This document shows, piece by piece, positions 46,061-56,299 of a stretch of 64,000 nt of DNA; within the stretch, counting starts at the first letter, position 1; every line of letters begins with the position of its first letter. Position numbers and translations under genes: made by a program. The stretch spans positions 31,937,725 through 32,001,724 of the forward strand of contig JAQFVV010000002.1 in assembly GCA_028023455.1 (NCBI GenBank). The letters are read 5' to 3'. Origin of the DNA: Epiperipatus broadwayi (taxonomy: Eukaryota; Onychophora; Udeonychophora; Euonychophora; Peripatidae). Below the pieces are notes generated by a model, which was not told the DNA's origin, made no database searches, and saw only the letters and a list, made by a program, of their open reading frames with translations.

Positions 46061-46611
46061 TTTGATCAGTAAAAAAAAAAACAGCTAGTGCACATGATAA
46101 ATAACAATTTAAAAAAAAATACTTCCTTGGAAATGCAGACCCTTCTAGATCATATACAAATTTACCTTGAATGAGATTTAATATCTCCAAACTTGACTAG
46201 TAATTGCAAACTGATTTTTTCCCTTAATAAATGGAATAAGTAATATTAGATGGTGAATATTTAAATATATCTTAGTGATCTATATGCCATTTAAATTTAA
46301 GTTGGAATATTGTTTAATTCTAAAGCATGTAATTGACAATAATTACATCAGTTCTTCTCAAACATCAACAAGTAAAATAGCATAAATGATGAAGATTCTA
46401 AACTTTTTCCACTCTTAATGCAATCCCTCAATGAATAATATCAGCTAATATAATGAACGAGGTACAATTTGGATGTAAACTAAATGTTTGGATCATAAAA
46501 TTAGAGAGGAGAACAAAACACAGCATATGCTACAGAGACAATAGGTGTAATATTGTTTTTAAATGCAAAAATTAATTCATTTGATTAAGAAAAGTAGCAA
46601 ATATTATACAT
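46061..46611. other. Unannotated spacer
   Basis: AT-rich, no gene or repeat recognised. Confidence 0.4.
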
Positions 46612-46860
46612 TGTTAAAACAGCCAAAACTCACTATATATATTGCCACACACAGCAAGCTAGAGTAAATAACGGATGCCAGAAGGCTTGTGCATAAAATC
46701 CCCATCTAGTGCCTACTCATCCAATATCCTCAGACTAGTTTCTGGCTTATGGCCTTCATCAGTGTGTGTGTGGCAATATATATAGTGAGTTTTGCATGTT
46801 TTAACAACAGTTATACACAAGCATAAGAGGAGGTGGTCATGTGATGTTTATTGGCTTAAA
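46612..46860. mobile_element. Family A foldback retaining hammerhead (copy viii)
   Basis: About 30-bp arms (AAAACTCACTATATATATTG / CAATATATATAGTGAGTTTT) enclose the family body on the minus strand; the tail ends GTCATGTGATGTTTATTGG. The arms are almost identical, implying recent origin or gene conversion. Confidence 0.85.
46733..46762 (-). ncRNA. Family A hammerhead core (copy viii)
   Basis: Minus strand: CTGATGA (46756-46762), stem II GGC/GCC with an unpaired A on each side, GAA (46740-46742), self-complementary ACTAGT (46734-46739), cleavable C. Core and stem III are complete, but stem I is spoiled because the upstream strand is now CACACA instead of TCCTCA. Confidence 0.7.
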
Positions 46861-47204
46861 ATATACATGTGACCAAGGTGGTTCCAGAATGGATGGAGCT
46901 TAGATAGTTATTTTAGGCCTCTAATTGTTATGACTAGGATGAACCTGGAATATATAATGGTAATGCTATGATTTTGTTCTAAATCACGGTTGCAACAGTC
47001 TCACTAACAATCCATGTTGTCAACCATAACTATTTAGTAAAGAACAAGCTCTTGAAATTAAAGAAGGAAACAATTATCAATTAAGTTTAAGACTAAATGC
47101 TATAAAAATGATAATGAACCTGAGATTATTTATTGCATGAATATGTTTTATGTAGAAAATAGTCCTTTGAGCTCTTATTTTGACAATGTCCTTATGACTA
47201 TATA
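46861..47204. other. Unannotated spacer
   Basis: No gene or repeat recognised. Confidence 0.4.
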
Positions 47205-47830
47205 AATGTGAACATTTTTGTTTATTACTTAATAATCAACAAAAATTAAACAATATTGATGAATCTTGCATGATTTTCTTTCTTCTTTTTTTTTTTTGAA
47301 AAATTACATAGATTATGATTTTTGCTTTACGGTACTTATATTTAAAATTTTTTAGCAATTTGCAATATAAAAGTGTATCAAAACTGCAACCATTTTTGAA
47401 TGACTCCAGAAAAACAAAAAGAGGGCAGCACTGATTAAAAGATTACAGATGTTTGAAAAAATTTTAAATAGATATAAAATATGTAGTGACCAGCATATTG
47501 AAATACAAATTACAGAAATAGAGAAAATTTTGGGTTTTTTAAAATGAGGGAAAATTTAATTTCATAAATATATTTTAAATGGACAATTGAAATCTCAAAC
47601 TGGATTCCAAGAGATTGTAAAAGACCCAAAAAGTAACCACATGTGAGATGGATGGATGAAATAAGAAAGTGTGCAGGGGTGATGTGGAGAAGAGAAGCTA
47701 AAATTCTAAAAGTTAATCAAATGCAGTTGTATAACTGATCATAAAGTTATATTTTTTGTGATACTGCTATTAGTAACTCATTATTTCATGCAAATATTAT
47801 GTCAATATATAAATTTCATGTACTAGAAAA
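47205..47830 (+). repeat. Dispersed repeat R1, copy 2
   Basis: Partner of 1195-1800 in direct orientation. It is interrupted by an RTE fragment at 47578-47710, absent from copy 1, so the RTE inserted (or recombined in) after the two copies formed. Confidence 0.65.
47578..47710 (+). mobile_element. RTE 3' coding fragment
   Basis: The plus strand reads WTIEISNWIPRDCKRPKK, a stop, PHVRWMDEIRKCAGVMWRRE: the standard RTE C-terminal 'WTxxxLxWxPRxxKRxRGRPxxRWxDE' signature. Only about 130 bp long. Confidence 0.8.
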
Positions 47831-48256
47831 AGAAAAACCATAGGCACAGATGGTAGAATAATAAAAGATCAGAAAAAATTATATGAAAAAGAGGAAAAAT
47901 ATAAAAATTAAAGAAATGACAAGGGTAACATTTTTTTCCTCTTTGTCTAGGTTTTTGTTACATTTTCGTTTACCATTGTCAAACTCCCTCCACTCACAAC
48001 TTTGATGCCATTCATTTCAGATAAATACACTAATGATTATTACTAATCATTTACGAAACTAGAGATTATCTCTAGCACAGATATAAACTTTAAACCTCAG
48101 TTAAAGATTAATATATCTGATTTTTTTTAATTTATACACACGGAGTTATTCATCTTTTTCTGTCCCATATGTAATATCTTTATAGATATAATAAACACCT
48201 CCACACTTCCCCATTCTTTTCAAATTCATATAAATAAAGATATAATAAAAGACAAA

Positions 48257-48311
48257 TGACCCCCAAGATGCATTTCATGCTGAACCAGCACTCATCAGTT
48301 GGCCCAGGTCA
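48257..48311 (-). ncRNA. Type I hammerhead ribozyme, best copy, family C
   Basis: Minus strand 5'-3': TGACC (48307-48311), CCAA, CTGATGA (48292-48298), stem II GTGCTG/CAGCAT with loop GTT (6 bp, closing pair G-T), GAA (48274-48276), self-complementary ATGCAT (48268-48273), C (48267), TTGG (48263-48266), then GGTCA (48257-48261). TTGG/CCAA forms stem I, an internal loop follows, and GGTCA/TGACC forms an outer 5-bp helix. A two-part stem I with an internal loop is a hallmark of natural hammerheads that dock with loop II. No core base is mutated. Confidence 0.85.
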
Positions 48312-48440
48312 CTTTGTATTTATCTGAAATGGATGGCATCAAAGTTGTGAGTGGAGGGGGTTTATCAATGGTAAATAAAAATGTAACAATTTACTTTAGA
48401 TAAATACTTTGCATATAATAGAGATATATATGAGAGATAG

Positions 48441-48495
48441 TGACCAGGGCCAACTGATGAGTGCTGATTCAGCACAAAATGCATCTTGGGGGTCA
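48441..48495 (+). ncRNA. Type I hammerhead, family C, one core change
   Basis: Plus strand: TGACC (48441-48445), CCAA, CTGATGA (48454-48460), stem II GTGCTG/CAGCAC with loop ATT, AAA where GAA is required (48476-48478), ATGCAT, C, TTGG, GGTCA. All helices form and stem II closes with canonical G-C, but G12 is A, so predicted much less active or dead. Confidence 0.8.
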
Positions 48496-48560
48496 TTTGT
48501 CTTTTATTATATCTTTATTTATATGAATTTGAAAAGAATGGGGGAGTGTGGTGGTGTTTA

Positions 48561-49032
48561 TTATATCTTTATGTTTTTGTTATGAAAATGGTGAAAGTGA
48601 AGATAGGGTATTTGAAATAGCAAAATCATTTTTATTAAAATAAGATATAATAAATGTCATTATTAGGATAACGATTTGTGATTGTAGATTGGCATGGGGT
48701 AATAAGGAAGTAGATGGGATGAGCTTTTCAGATATAGAAATGTTTATCTTGGCTGACCGAGTCATTGGGCACATGGTCTATGTACAAAACTTTAGACTTC
48801 ATGTAAAAGCACGTTACATAGAATCATGGCAGAATTAAAAAATAATGAGCATTTATTGATTCTTTGTTTAGGGGTAGAGCAAAATAAGATTGAAAAATAA
48901 TAACATTGTATGGGAATAAATTATATATATCCATTAAATCTTCATAAAAGTAATACAACTGATTAGACCAGTATATCACAAAGATAATCCAATTGGCCCC
49001 ACCTGTGCAATAATCTATTAGAGTAGAGAATG
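48561..49032. other. Unannotated spacer
   Basis: The minus ORF 48580-48774 shows no family features. Nothing recognised. Confidence 0.4.
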
Positions 49033-49034
49033 TA

Positions 49035-50042
49035 CACCTGGGTCTCTTTTTACATGGATTTATTTAACGCAATTTTGAAGTTACGCGATTCATGTTTCTT
49101 CAGAAGTCGAACTCCGATAATGTGCTATTACTTTAAATAATAAATTTTGTGCACTTACATCATATTGAAAGTAATAGCACATTATTGGAATTCGACTTTC
49201 ATCTTAGTAATTTCAATATTTTCAGTGCTTTATAATAATAAGATTTTATGCAATAATGAAATTAAAATCATGATTTCCACATTTTATGTATACACACATT
49301 AAATTTTACAAGATTATAATGTAAATTTGTTCAAACATTGTGCGTGTTAATTTTGCATTTTAAATCACATTCTGTTTTTGCTTTTTAAAAAAAGAACGTA
49401 ATCAATTATTAATCATTTAGTGTCCACAAGTTTATTTTTAATTATTTTCTTATTAATGACACTAATCATGAACATGCTCTTAAATTCCAATGAGAGCTAA
49501 ATGGTTGTATGTCTGGATATCGCGAGCTTCATAAACAATTAATAAAATCATCATCTCAAAGATTAATTACTAATTACATTGTCACCAGAAAACCATTAAC
49601 ACAACATGAGAGTGAAGTTGGCGCTAGTTGTATTTCCTCTTGTGAAGAATCTGATTTTTTACCAGTTTGCAAACGAACCTGTTTATCGGCAAATAGCGAT
49701 AATAATTAAAACGTGTATAAAAAAATGTCAATTACTGTACTGTAAATTATGCATAAAAATATATTATTTCAAATAAAATTAAATATTATAGTTAAAAAAA
49801 GTTTGTCTTGTATCAATTTTTTTCAAATTTGAAATTTTTTATTAGTCATATTTTATTTCCTTTTTTTTTTGCGCAAATTTTAAAGTAATTTTACGTTGGT
49901 GCTTTGCTTTTACACGATTTTTGAAAAATCACAGTCCATATCCCCCCCCCATTTTCAAGGTAAGTTATGTCTATTTTTGCGCGATTTCATTTGCGCGTGT
50001 TTTCTGAGGAACCTATCTATCGCATAAAATGAGACCCAGGTG
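49035..50042 (+). mobile_element. Tigger/pogo-like element, copy 3
   Basis: TA-flanked (49033-49034 and 50043-50044). Starts CACCTGGGTCTCTTTTTACA and ends AAAATGAGACCCAGGTG. Closest to copy 1 in orientation and content; internal palindrome at about 49105-49200 and poly-C near 49943. Best-preserved ends of the three. Confidence 0.9.
49509..49709 (+). pseudogene. Possible transposase C-terminal remnant in the Tigger-like element
   Basis: A 66-codon frame: MSGYRELHKQLIKSSSQRLI, then RKPLTQHESEVGASCISSCE, ending SANSDNN. The same frame at about 4130-4330 is similar, with a stop where R (CGA) is TGA. The degraded copy lies in 37450-37600. Serine-rich tails with 'QRLIT' motifs are plausible for the C-terminus of a pogo/Tigger transposase, but I cannot prove it; the DDE core is absent. 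Confidence 0.4.
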
Positions 50043-50241
50043 TACAGCTAATATTTTATAAGCTTTAAGTAATAATTGTCAAGATTAGAACATTATTAAA
50101 AAAAAAAGTATGAAATTGCTAAATTTTGTGCTCTGTGACTAAATCTCAGTAATTCCTAAAACCTGATTTTAATTCACACTTAGAGAAACACAATTAAAAG
50201 TGAGTTATATTCTAAAATCCTTCATAATATGGGATAATCTA

Positions 50242-50312
50242 TGCAGTTTAGTGTAATGGTAGAGTGATCCAATATTAACAGTTTTTAGTTCGAGGCTCAA
50301 AATTTGTCACTT
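50242..50312 (+). other. tRNA-like sequence (box A and box B), degenerate
   Basis: TTTAGTGTAATGGTAGAGTG is a good box A/D arm, and TAGTTCGAGGCTC a good box B. The intervening anticodon arm does not fold well. SINE head or tRNA pseudogene. Confidence 0.4.
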
Positions 50313-50462
50313 TTGCTGTTCAAATATCATATGACCTTCTGTGTAACTAATCATTCTATTATACATTTATTTTTGACATTAACCCTCATTTATTTACAAT
50401 TAGTATTAGAAAGATTGTCATTATTAATAAGTTTTGTAATTAAGTCATTGCTGTAGTTGTTA

Positions 50463-50605
50463 TCATTTGATCACCATTTCCTATGCTTACACAATCTGTT
50501 AAAACAGTGACAAACTTTCTATGCAGTAGTGCCACCTAGTGCAAAAATCTTTTTGCATCTATTGATTACTGTGGCTTGCAATGGGTGGCACTACTATACA
50601 GAGTT
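50463..50605. repeat. Family A foldback fused to a LINE tail (copy ix)
   Basis: CATTTGATCACCATTTCCTA (tail in reverse), ACAAACTTTCTATGCAGTAG, then GATTACTGTGGCTTGCAATG and GGCACTACTATACAGAGTTT. The forward tail is replaced at about 50606 by the CATCA-tailed LINE 3' end. Confidence 0.75.
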
Positions 50606-50668
50606 TGAGTTGTTGCCAAGAGATTCCTGACTCCGTATAAGAAGAAGTCACAGTGCATCACATCACAT
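50606..50668 (+). mobile_element. LINE 3'-end fragment
   Basis: AGAGATTCCTGACTCCGTAT then GTCACAGTGCATCACATCAC: the last 60 bp of the CATCA-tailed LINE, matching 12985-13034. Confidence 0.8.
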
Positions 50669-50759
50669 GTTATTATGTGTGTGTGTATTGCAAATTTTAT
50701 TTCCATATTATCTTTTTGAATGATTCTTGTCATTAGTTTTAAATAATAAAGATGAAATG

Positions 50760-50935
50760 CTTTTTTGTTTGGGGTTCATAAGAAGTTTGGCCACCAAAAA
50801 TAATAGATCCATGGACTTTGAAGTCCAAAGTCTGTCCTTCTAGCAATCTATGCAGAGTATCATTAATCTTATCACCATTTTGATCATAACAGTATTCTTC
50901 ATATGAACTCTCAAACAACAAATCATTATATTAAC
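50760..50935 (-). mobile_element. Family D tRNA-derived SINE-like, copy 1
   Basis: Minus strand: GCATAGATTGCTAGAAGGAC, AGACTTTGGACTTCAAAGTC, then GGATCTATTATTTTTGG. Aligned with copies at 51490-51660, 52920-53060 and 53088-53215, it gives a tRNA-like 'TAGTGATAGARTGnnAGACTTTAGAGT' head. The 60-codon ORF here is incidental. Confidence 0.45.
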
Positions 50936-50999
50936 CTATTCATGCAGTATACAGAATGTTTATTATAATAAATAGGGGAATATAAACTTAGGATTTTCA

Positions 51000-51480
51000 A
51001 TCTGTTTTCATCCTCTATTCCATCTCAAGCAACTGATACCCATGCCTTGGAAATAAGTTACATCATAATATAAGTCTATCCCTCTTCTATTAATATAAAT
51101 GAGTATGTAATGTCCTGACAATATGGGGGATTAGATTGACTTAATGTCTACATGAGTATAACTACAATATCATACCCATCAAGGACTTTGAGCATTTCAT
51201 CATCAGTTTTTCAATGAAATGGACGGTTGAATAGTTGTAAGGATGAGAAGATTGAACCCTGTCCATTAAAGTTTAAGGAATTGCTATCTTAATATAAGCT
51301 GAGCACTGATTGTATATAGGTGCGGGGAGATTTTGATCTGGCCCAACTGAAGAGCACTGGTTCTGCATGAAATACTTATATTGGGGAACATTTATCTTTT
51401 TCACATGCATGTGGTCATGTGTATCAGTTGTTTGAATTGAAATGGAGGATGAATATAGTCTGATAATCCTAGGTTTAATG
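51000..51480 (+). repeat. Family C (subtype 2) repeat with decayed hammerhead
   Basis: Matches 28535-28890 in inverse. The hammerhead at 51341-51390: GATC, CCAA, CTGAAGA (51347-51353, still consensus), stem II GCACTGGTTCTGCAT mispaired, GAA (51369-51371), ATACTTATAT, then TGGGG. Core retained, stem II broken. Confidence 0.65.
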
Positions 51481-51489
51481 ATGGAATAT

Positions 51490-51660
51490 TTTTTTTGTTT
51501 GGGAGTTGTAAGAAGTTTAAACACCGAAAAGCTGAGCGTGTGATTCATGGAAGTTAAACTGTAAAATCTGTCATTCTACCAATCTATGCAGGGTAACACT
51601 AATCTTATTGTCATTTCAAACATAGTAACAATATTTTTCATATAAACTCTCAAATAACAA
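51490..51660 (-). mobile_element. Family D tRNA-derived SINE-like, copy 2
   Basis: Aligns with copy 1: GTTGTAAGAAGTTTAAACAC, CTGTCATTCTACCAATCTAT and GCAGGGTAACACTAATCTTA on the plus strand. Ends with CATATAAACTCTCAAATAAC, also shared. Confidence 0.45.
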
Positions 51661-51909
51661 ATAATTCTATTATTTTTATTATTATTTAATCAAAATTACG
51701 TATTTTTATGTGTAAACCATAATAATAGTAATTTCAATTATTATAAAACTATTATTATAGTAATATTTATAATATTTAAATATAAGTATATTGATATACT
51801 GAACTTTAAATGTAATTAGAGGGGATTTGAATATGGACTTTCAATCTCCATTCAGCTATCCACAACCAATACACATACCACATACATGTGAAAAATATAA
51901 ATGATCTCC

Positions 51910-51955
51910 ATTGTGACTATTTCGTGCTGAAGTAGCACTCATCAGTTGGTCCAGA
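51910..51955 (-). ncRNA. Family C hammerhead, core intact, stem III disturbed
   Basis: Minus strand: GATCTGGACCAA, CTGATGA (51939-51945), stem II GTGCT/AGCAC with loop ACTTC and canonical G-C closing pair, GAA (51921-51923), then ATAGTCACAAT in place of a clean stem III. Core perfect; cleavage site unclear. Confidence 0.65.
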
Positions 51956-52057
51956 TCTTCATTTCTCATATATATATAATTGTCAAGATTAGAGCATTAT
52001 TAAAAAAAAGTATGAAATTGCTAAATCAGTTCGTCCAGATAATATATATATATATAT

Positions 52058-52110
52058 CTGGACGAACTGATGAATGCTGGTTCAGCACGAAATATGTATA
52101 TTGGAGATCA
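52058..52110 (+). ncRNA. Family C hammerhead, core intact
   Basis: CTGATGA (52067-52073), stem II ATGCTG/CAGCAC (outermost pair A-C mismatched), GAA (52089-52091), ATATGTATAT (a hairpin-forming stem III), T (52102), GG. CGAA replaces CCAA in stem I. Possibly weakly active. Confidence 0.65.
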
Positions 52111-52205
52111 TTTATCTTTTTCACATGTATGTGGTCATGTGTATTGGTTATATAAGATGGAGTGGGTAGCTGAAAGGAGTTTGAACGTCTTTGTTCAAAT
52201 CCCTT

Positions 52206-52732
52206 TAATTACATAGTAATATTTATGTACATAAGATAATAGCAAATACTGTACTTATTTTTCAAAGTTGATTAAAGAAACCCAAGTCAAAATCTACCGA
52301 CAAAAAAATTTTAGTCTTGAAAATTCGCTTTAAATTTAAACATAAAAATAATTATTAGCCATCCGTTATTAGAAATCAATTATTAATTTTGACTTTTTAA
52401 AAATATGTTTTTTTTTAAAAAAAAAAAAAAAAGCCATATTGTAAGAAATTTATTATGGAAAGAAAAAAGAACACGCTCACTGGAAGATTATTGTGCGAGT
52501 CAATTAAGAACGAGTAACCATTTAATGCCAATCTATCGATTTATCAAAAATCAATTTCTTAAATCTGACAAGTTGAAAAAGAATTATAAAGTCAATTTAA
52601 GTCTGATTACAAATTGAAAGCCTATTGTTAGATCATATTACTAAAAAAGAAATCGATCGAAAAATAATCGACATAGTAAAAATCGTTATCAAATATCTGC
52701 TTCATCATATATATATACGTATTGTAAATGAA
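52206..52732. other. AT-rich spacer
   Basis: Poly-A run at about 52416-52431. The ORF 52405-52617 starts inside it and shows no family features. Confidence 0.4.
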
Positions 52733-52862
52733 CAATTAAAGTCTTAAATTGAATCCAAATTATTAAAAAAGACCTAGAAAGAGATTGTAGGTGAGATGGA
52801 TAGATTGATGAGATAAGAAACTTGTCTAAACTGATATAGAGAATACAAACTAGAATATACTT
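52733..52862 (+). mobile_element. RTE 3' coding fragment, degraded
   Basis: Same stretch as 47578-47710: GAACAATTAAAGTCTTAAAT, AAGACCTAGAAAGAGA, GGTGAGATGGATAGATTGAT and GAGATAAGAAACTTG. Stops throughout. Confidence 0.7.
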
Positions 52863-52919
52863 GGATCTTTATTCTATAGGGAATTTACACTTGTTAAAAA
52901 TAACAAAATAAATAATCAG

Positions 52920-53215
52920 ATGATTTATTACTTGGGAGTTCATGTGCAATTCAATCAACAAAAATAGTAGAGATGAGTTTAATCCATTGGCCTGGAACCC
53001 TAAAGTCTGTGACTCTATCACTACATCGACCCATACTGGATGTTGAAAATGACAATATATCAATACGATAAAAAAAATTAAATGACCTTACTGTTTGTGA
53101 GTTCAGAACAAGTTCAAATGCTAGAGGTATCAAAACTGAAATTAATTCAAGAATCTTATGCTCTAGAGTCTTACATTCTATCACTAGACCAAACCAGTGC
53201 TGGGCATGATTTATC
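52920..53215 (-). mobile_element. Two tandem family D tRNA-derived SINE-like units
   Basis: Unit 1 (52920-53060) on the minus strand: GATGTAGTGATAGAGTCACA, GACTTTAGGGTTCCAGG, GGATTAAACTC. Unit 2 (53088-53215): GTCTAGTGATAGAATGTAAG, GACTCTAGAGCATAAGA. Both show a box A-like segment followed by an anticodon-arm-like segment, with box B weak. The ORFs here are incidental. Confidence 0.45.
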
Positions 53216-53814
53216 AATGGTATACCCCAAGAACTGCGATTGGATCCAAACTAGGTAAAACTTCAATTCTTTATTTATAAACACCATTAGGACTTTAGCT
53301 AATCAATTTCAACTCATCTCTAATATGTATTTAGCTATTCTTAACAGCAGAAAAACAAAATGAAAAACATAACCTTTACCAATTAAAATTGGTTAATCCT
53401 CACAAATATTTTCCCACTATCCATATTTCAAAGAATGTTGAAGAACTTTAGCCCTGCTATGAGCTACTTAAAAGTTGTGTTACTTTTTGCTTTATTTGTC
53501 ATAATAATTACAAAATCTTTTTTTTTTCAAGTATTGAGAGTTGGAAATTAGAAAAATTAACTGGACCTAATCCTGGATTTAGACTTGAACCACCATAATT
53601 TCAGCTATTGTTGACTAGATACCAATAATCCATGATAACTTACTTGATACCTAAATAAGGATGTAAGAATTTTATTCATATCTCCTAGATCAGGAATTAA
53701 TAGTTTGTTACTTGCAGGTACTCTGCTATTTACAAAGTATTTTTAAAGTAGCCATCTCTACCAATGAGGTAGGTCATATGTTTACCTCCAATTTTTTGTG
53801 TCACATGTATCACC
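53216..53814. other. Unannotated spacer
   Basis: No gene recognised. TTGAACCACC near 53588 is an isolated box B-like motif. Confidence 0.4.
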
Positions 53815-53965
53815 CCCCATTTTCAACTATTATTGAGCCTCTGCCTAATCCCAGGTCTCTGAGTTTAATCCAATTCTTATAGTCTCTTCTCCACAATGCA
53901 CCAGAAAAGTATCTTACTTCAACCATCAACCTCACATGTGATCACCTTCTAGGTCATTTATGACC
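53815..53965 (-). pseudogene. RTE C-terminal fragment
   Basis: Minus strand: PRR, stop, SHVRLMVEVRYFSGALWRRD then YKNWIKLRDLGLG, continuous after the stop and matching the RTE 'RWxDEIRKxxGxxWxRxAxDRxxW' tail. Confidence 0.7.
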
Positions 53966-54149
53966 TTATTTGTTTAAGATGTATTAATAGTCACCTATTC
54001 CTTCTCCATATGCAGTGTTATTGACTAAAAATACAATACTATTATAAATTATAATTTCATATCAGAATGATAAAGTTTCTGAAATTTAGATGATGAATAG
54101 GGCTATTTTTATTTTTAAAGTATGCTTTAATTTACGCATATTGTGTTTG

Positions 54150-54237
54150 AATATATTCTACCAGAGTATGTTGACAATTGTCAACTTATTATTATAATAA
54201 CTGATAATTGTCTACATACTCTGATGGAATATATTCT
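54150..54237. repeat. Hairpin, about 40-bp arms
   Basis: GAATATATTCTACCAGAGTA and TGTTGACAATTGTCAA on the left are mirrored by TTGTCTACATACTCTGATGG and AATATATTC on the right, with a TTATTATTATAA centre. Confidence 0.85.
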
Positions 54238-54239
54238 TA

Positions 54240-54839
54240 CATATTGTCTATGGCATATACATATTATATAATTTATTCTTACTATATTTATACATTTTTA
54301 CTAGTCTTTTTTCCCCAAATGTGAAATTTTAAATATCTAAGGACAGATAATAATTTACCTATTTTCATTCAATTCATTGGTTAAGAAACAGAATTTTTAA
54401 TTACATGGCAGATTATAATAAATTAGTTGAATATACAATTTTTAATTGTGCATTGAATGTTTTTTTTATAAAAATAAATGTGAAAGTCAGTGGCTATATG
54501 TGAATACCTCAAGTAAATAGAATTACATTTACTTCAAATAAGTATATATTGTGTATATCCTAATTTCTCAATCTTATTCTGAAAAATTAAGATGTTTTTG
54601 TTATAAACCTGGCATTTCAGATATGCATCTGGGTATTTTAGTTACCCCCTTACTCTAGACTTTATAAAAGTATAAGAGAACAATGAAAGTTTACATACCT
54701 AAACTCTGATAATTAGATGTGGTTTTATCTCAAAATTATTTTGTAGGTTTAATTTCTCTTCTTTTTTTAATACTATTATATATTAATTGAGACAAACTAA
54801 TTATTACATTAATAATTTTATTAGTCATTCACTTAATGA
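54240..54839. other. AT-rich spacer
   Basis: No gene or repeat recognised. Confidence 0.4.
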
Positions 54840-55664
54840 ATAATATTTCTGGAATGTAATTTTCCCTACACCACTCTCACACAAGGTAGGGACTGTTTTC
54901 TGTCTGCTTTTATCCCCTTATGGAAGGGGTAACACATAAACATAAGACCAAAGGCGTGTGAAAAAGATGATTCCCAAAACCAAACATTTTCTGCTAAACT
55001 AGCACTCATTAGTTAGCCTAGATCACATATCTTTATCATTGTTCAATAAATATATATATATATAGATGTATATCTTAAATTCATTATATTAAAAAAAATG
55101 TAAAATATAACCAATTAGTATAGTTTAATTGATAAGTATCATGCTTACTGCCTTCACAACTTTAAAACAAACTACTTAATGGAAATATATTAATAATTTT
55201 TATTAATCATTCATTAAACTAGAGATTATCCATTGCATGAATAATATTTCTGAAGTGTAATTTTTAATACACCATTCTCATGCAAGGTAGGGACTGGATT
55301 TTATCTGCTTTTAACACCTTGTGGAGAGATGTAATAAAAAACATATAACAAAAACATGTAAACAAAGTTGTATAATCCCCAAGATATACTATATATTTCT
55401 AGTCTAATGAATGACTAATAAAAATTATTAATATACTTCCATCAAGTGGTTTGTGTCAAAGTCGTGATCAATTAAACAGTAATAATTCTCCATCTATATG
55501 TATTGAACAATGATAAAGATATATGTAAGAGAATATTATTTGGGCCAACTGATGAGTGCTGGTTCAGCATTGTGGTGATCATACTTTTTTTTCACATCTG
55601 GTCATATGTTTATGATTACACCCTTCCACAAGGTGTTAAAAGTGGATACAAATCAGTACAATTG
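54840..55664. repeat. Composite of family C (subtype 1) fragments
   Basis: At least three pieces in alternating orientation: 54850-55025 (minus; CTAATGA for CTGATGA at 55006-55012, decayed), 55195-55400 (minus, truncated at CCCCAAGATATAC), and 55525-55664 (plus). The last has CCAA, CTGATGA (55549-55555) and stem II GTGCTGGTTCAGCAT but then jumps to TGTGGTGATCA: GAA, stem III and the cleavage site are deleted. Confidence 0.7.
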
Positions 55665-55760
55665 TTAGCCGAGAGGTCAGCGCAATTGCCTTGCAAGCAA
55701 GCAGTTGGTTGCAGATGGTTATTGCGGGTTCCACTCCCGGCCGATCCTATGACATATGGA
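55665..55760 (+). mobile_element. tRNA-like SINE, copy 4
   Basis: GTTAGCCGAGAGGTCAGCGC (box A region), TTGCCTTGCAAGCAAGCAG (anticodon loop CTTGCAA, TGC), and GCGGGTTCCACTCCCGG (T arm with intact stem). Diverged from the TAC copies and with an expanded variable region; not a clean tRNA fold. Confidence 0.55.
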
Positions 55761-55769
55761 AAACAAAAT

Positions 55770-56299
55770 CAGTCCAATTACACTACAGAAATATTAAATT
55801 GTATGTTATATTTTAAATATTTATTTAACTTAGAAATATTAACACTGTAGTAAAATTCTCCCAATATATATGAGTTTGTTTAAAACCAAAACCTAAGCTT
55901 GAAGGAAAGATAGTTAGAAATTCCCCTCTAATATACAAGGTTCTGTGATGAGTATATTTGAATGTTTTGTGGTTGCCTTTTTATCACTTGTACATTTATA
56001 TTCAAGTTATTCCTGTATAATCACTGATTAATAATATCACATGCTAGTAATTATGCTTTAACATTTCTGTTGTAGACTCTTGCTAGGTATGAGCAGAATG
56101 GGACAAATTCCTTAGGGAAAACTGTTCATATATCCTGTAGTAATAAACCATGAAGTAAATTTGTGATAATTATCTATTATCATTGTTATAGTAAACCAAT
56201 AATTGCCTACTTTCTTATTTATTAAATATGAATCTTTATAAGACTAGTTGACAGACTGGAAGAGTTCATTTAGGCAATTAGATAGATTGGTTACGTTCA
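55770..56299. other. Unannotated spacer
   Basis: AT-rich, no recognised content. Confidence 0.4.

Larger units (their letters stand above)
47955..48560. repeat. Family C large foldback with paired hammerheads
   Basis: Outer arms: about 48180-48311 mirrored at about 48441-48560 (CCCATTCTTTTCAAATTCAT / ATGAATTTGAAAAGAATGGG). A further inverted piece, 47955-48040, mirrors 48315-48395 (ACTTTGATGCCATTCATTTC / GAAATGGATGGCATCAAAGT). Two hammerheads sit symmetrically on opposite strands, about 130 bp apart. Confidence 0.85.
51790..52205. repeat. Family C (subtype 2) foldback
   Basis: The left arm (51810-51955) is the reverse of the right arm (52058-52205): ACCACATACATGTGAAAAA / TTTTTCACATGTATGTGGT. 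Between them lies a 50-bp stretch (51970-52020) that also occurs at 50070-50118, plus a TA-centred palindrome at 52024-52071. Confidence 0.75.
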
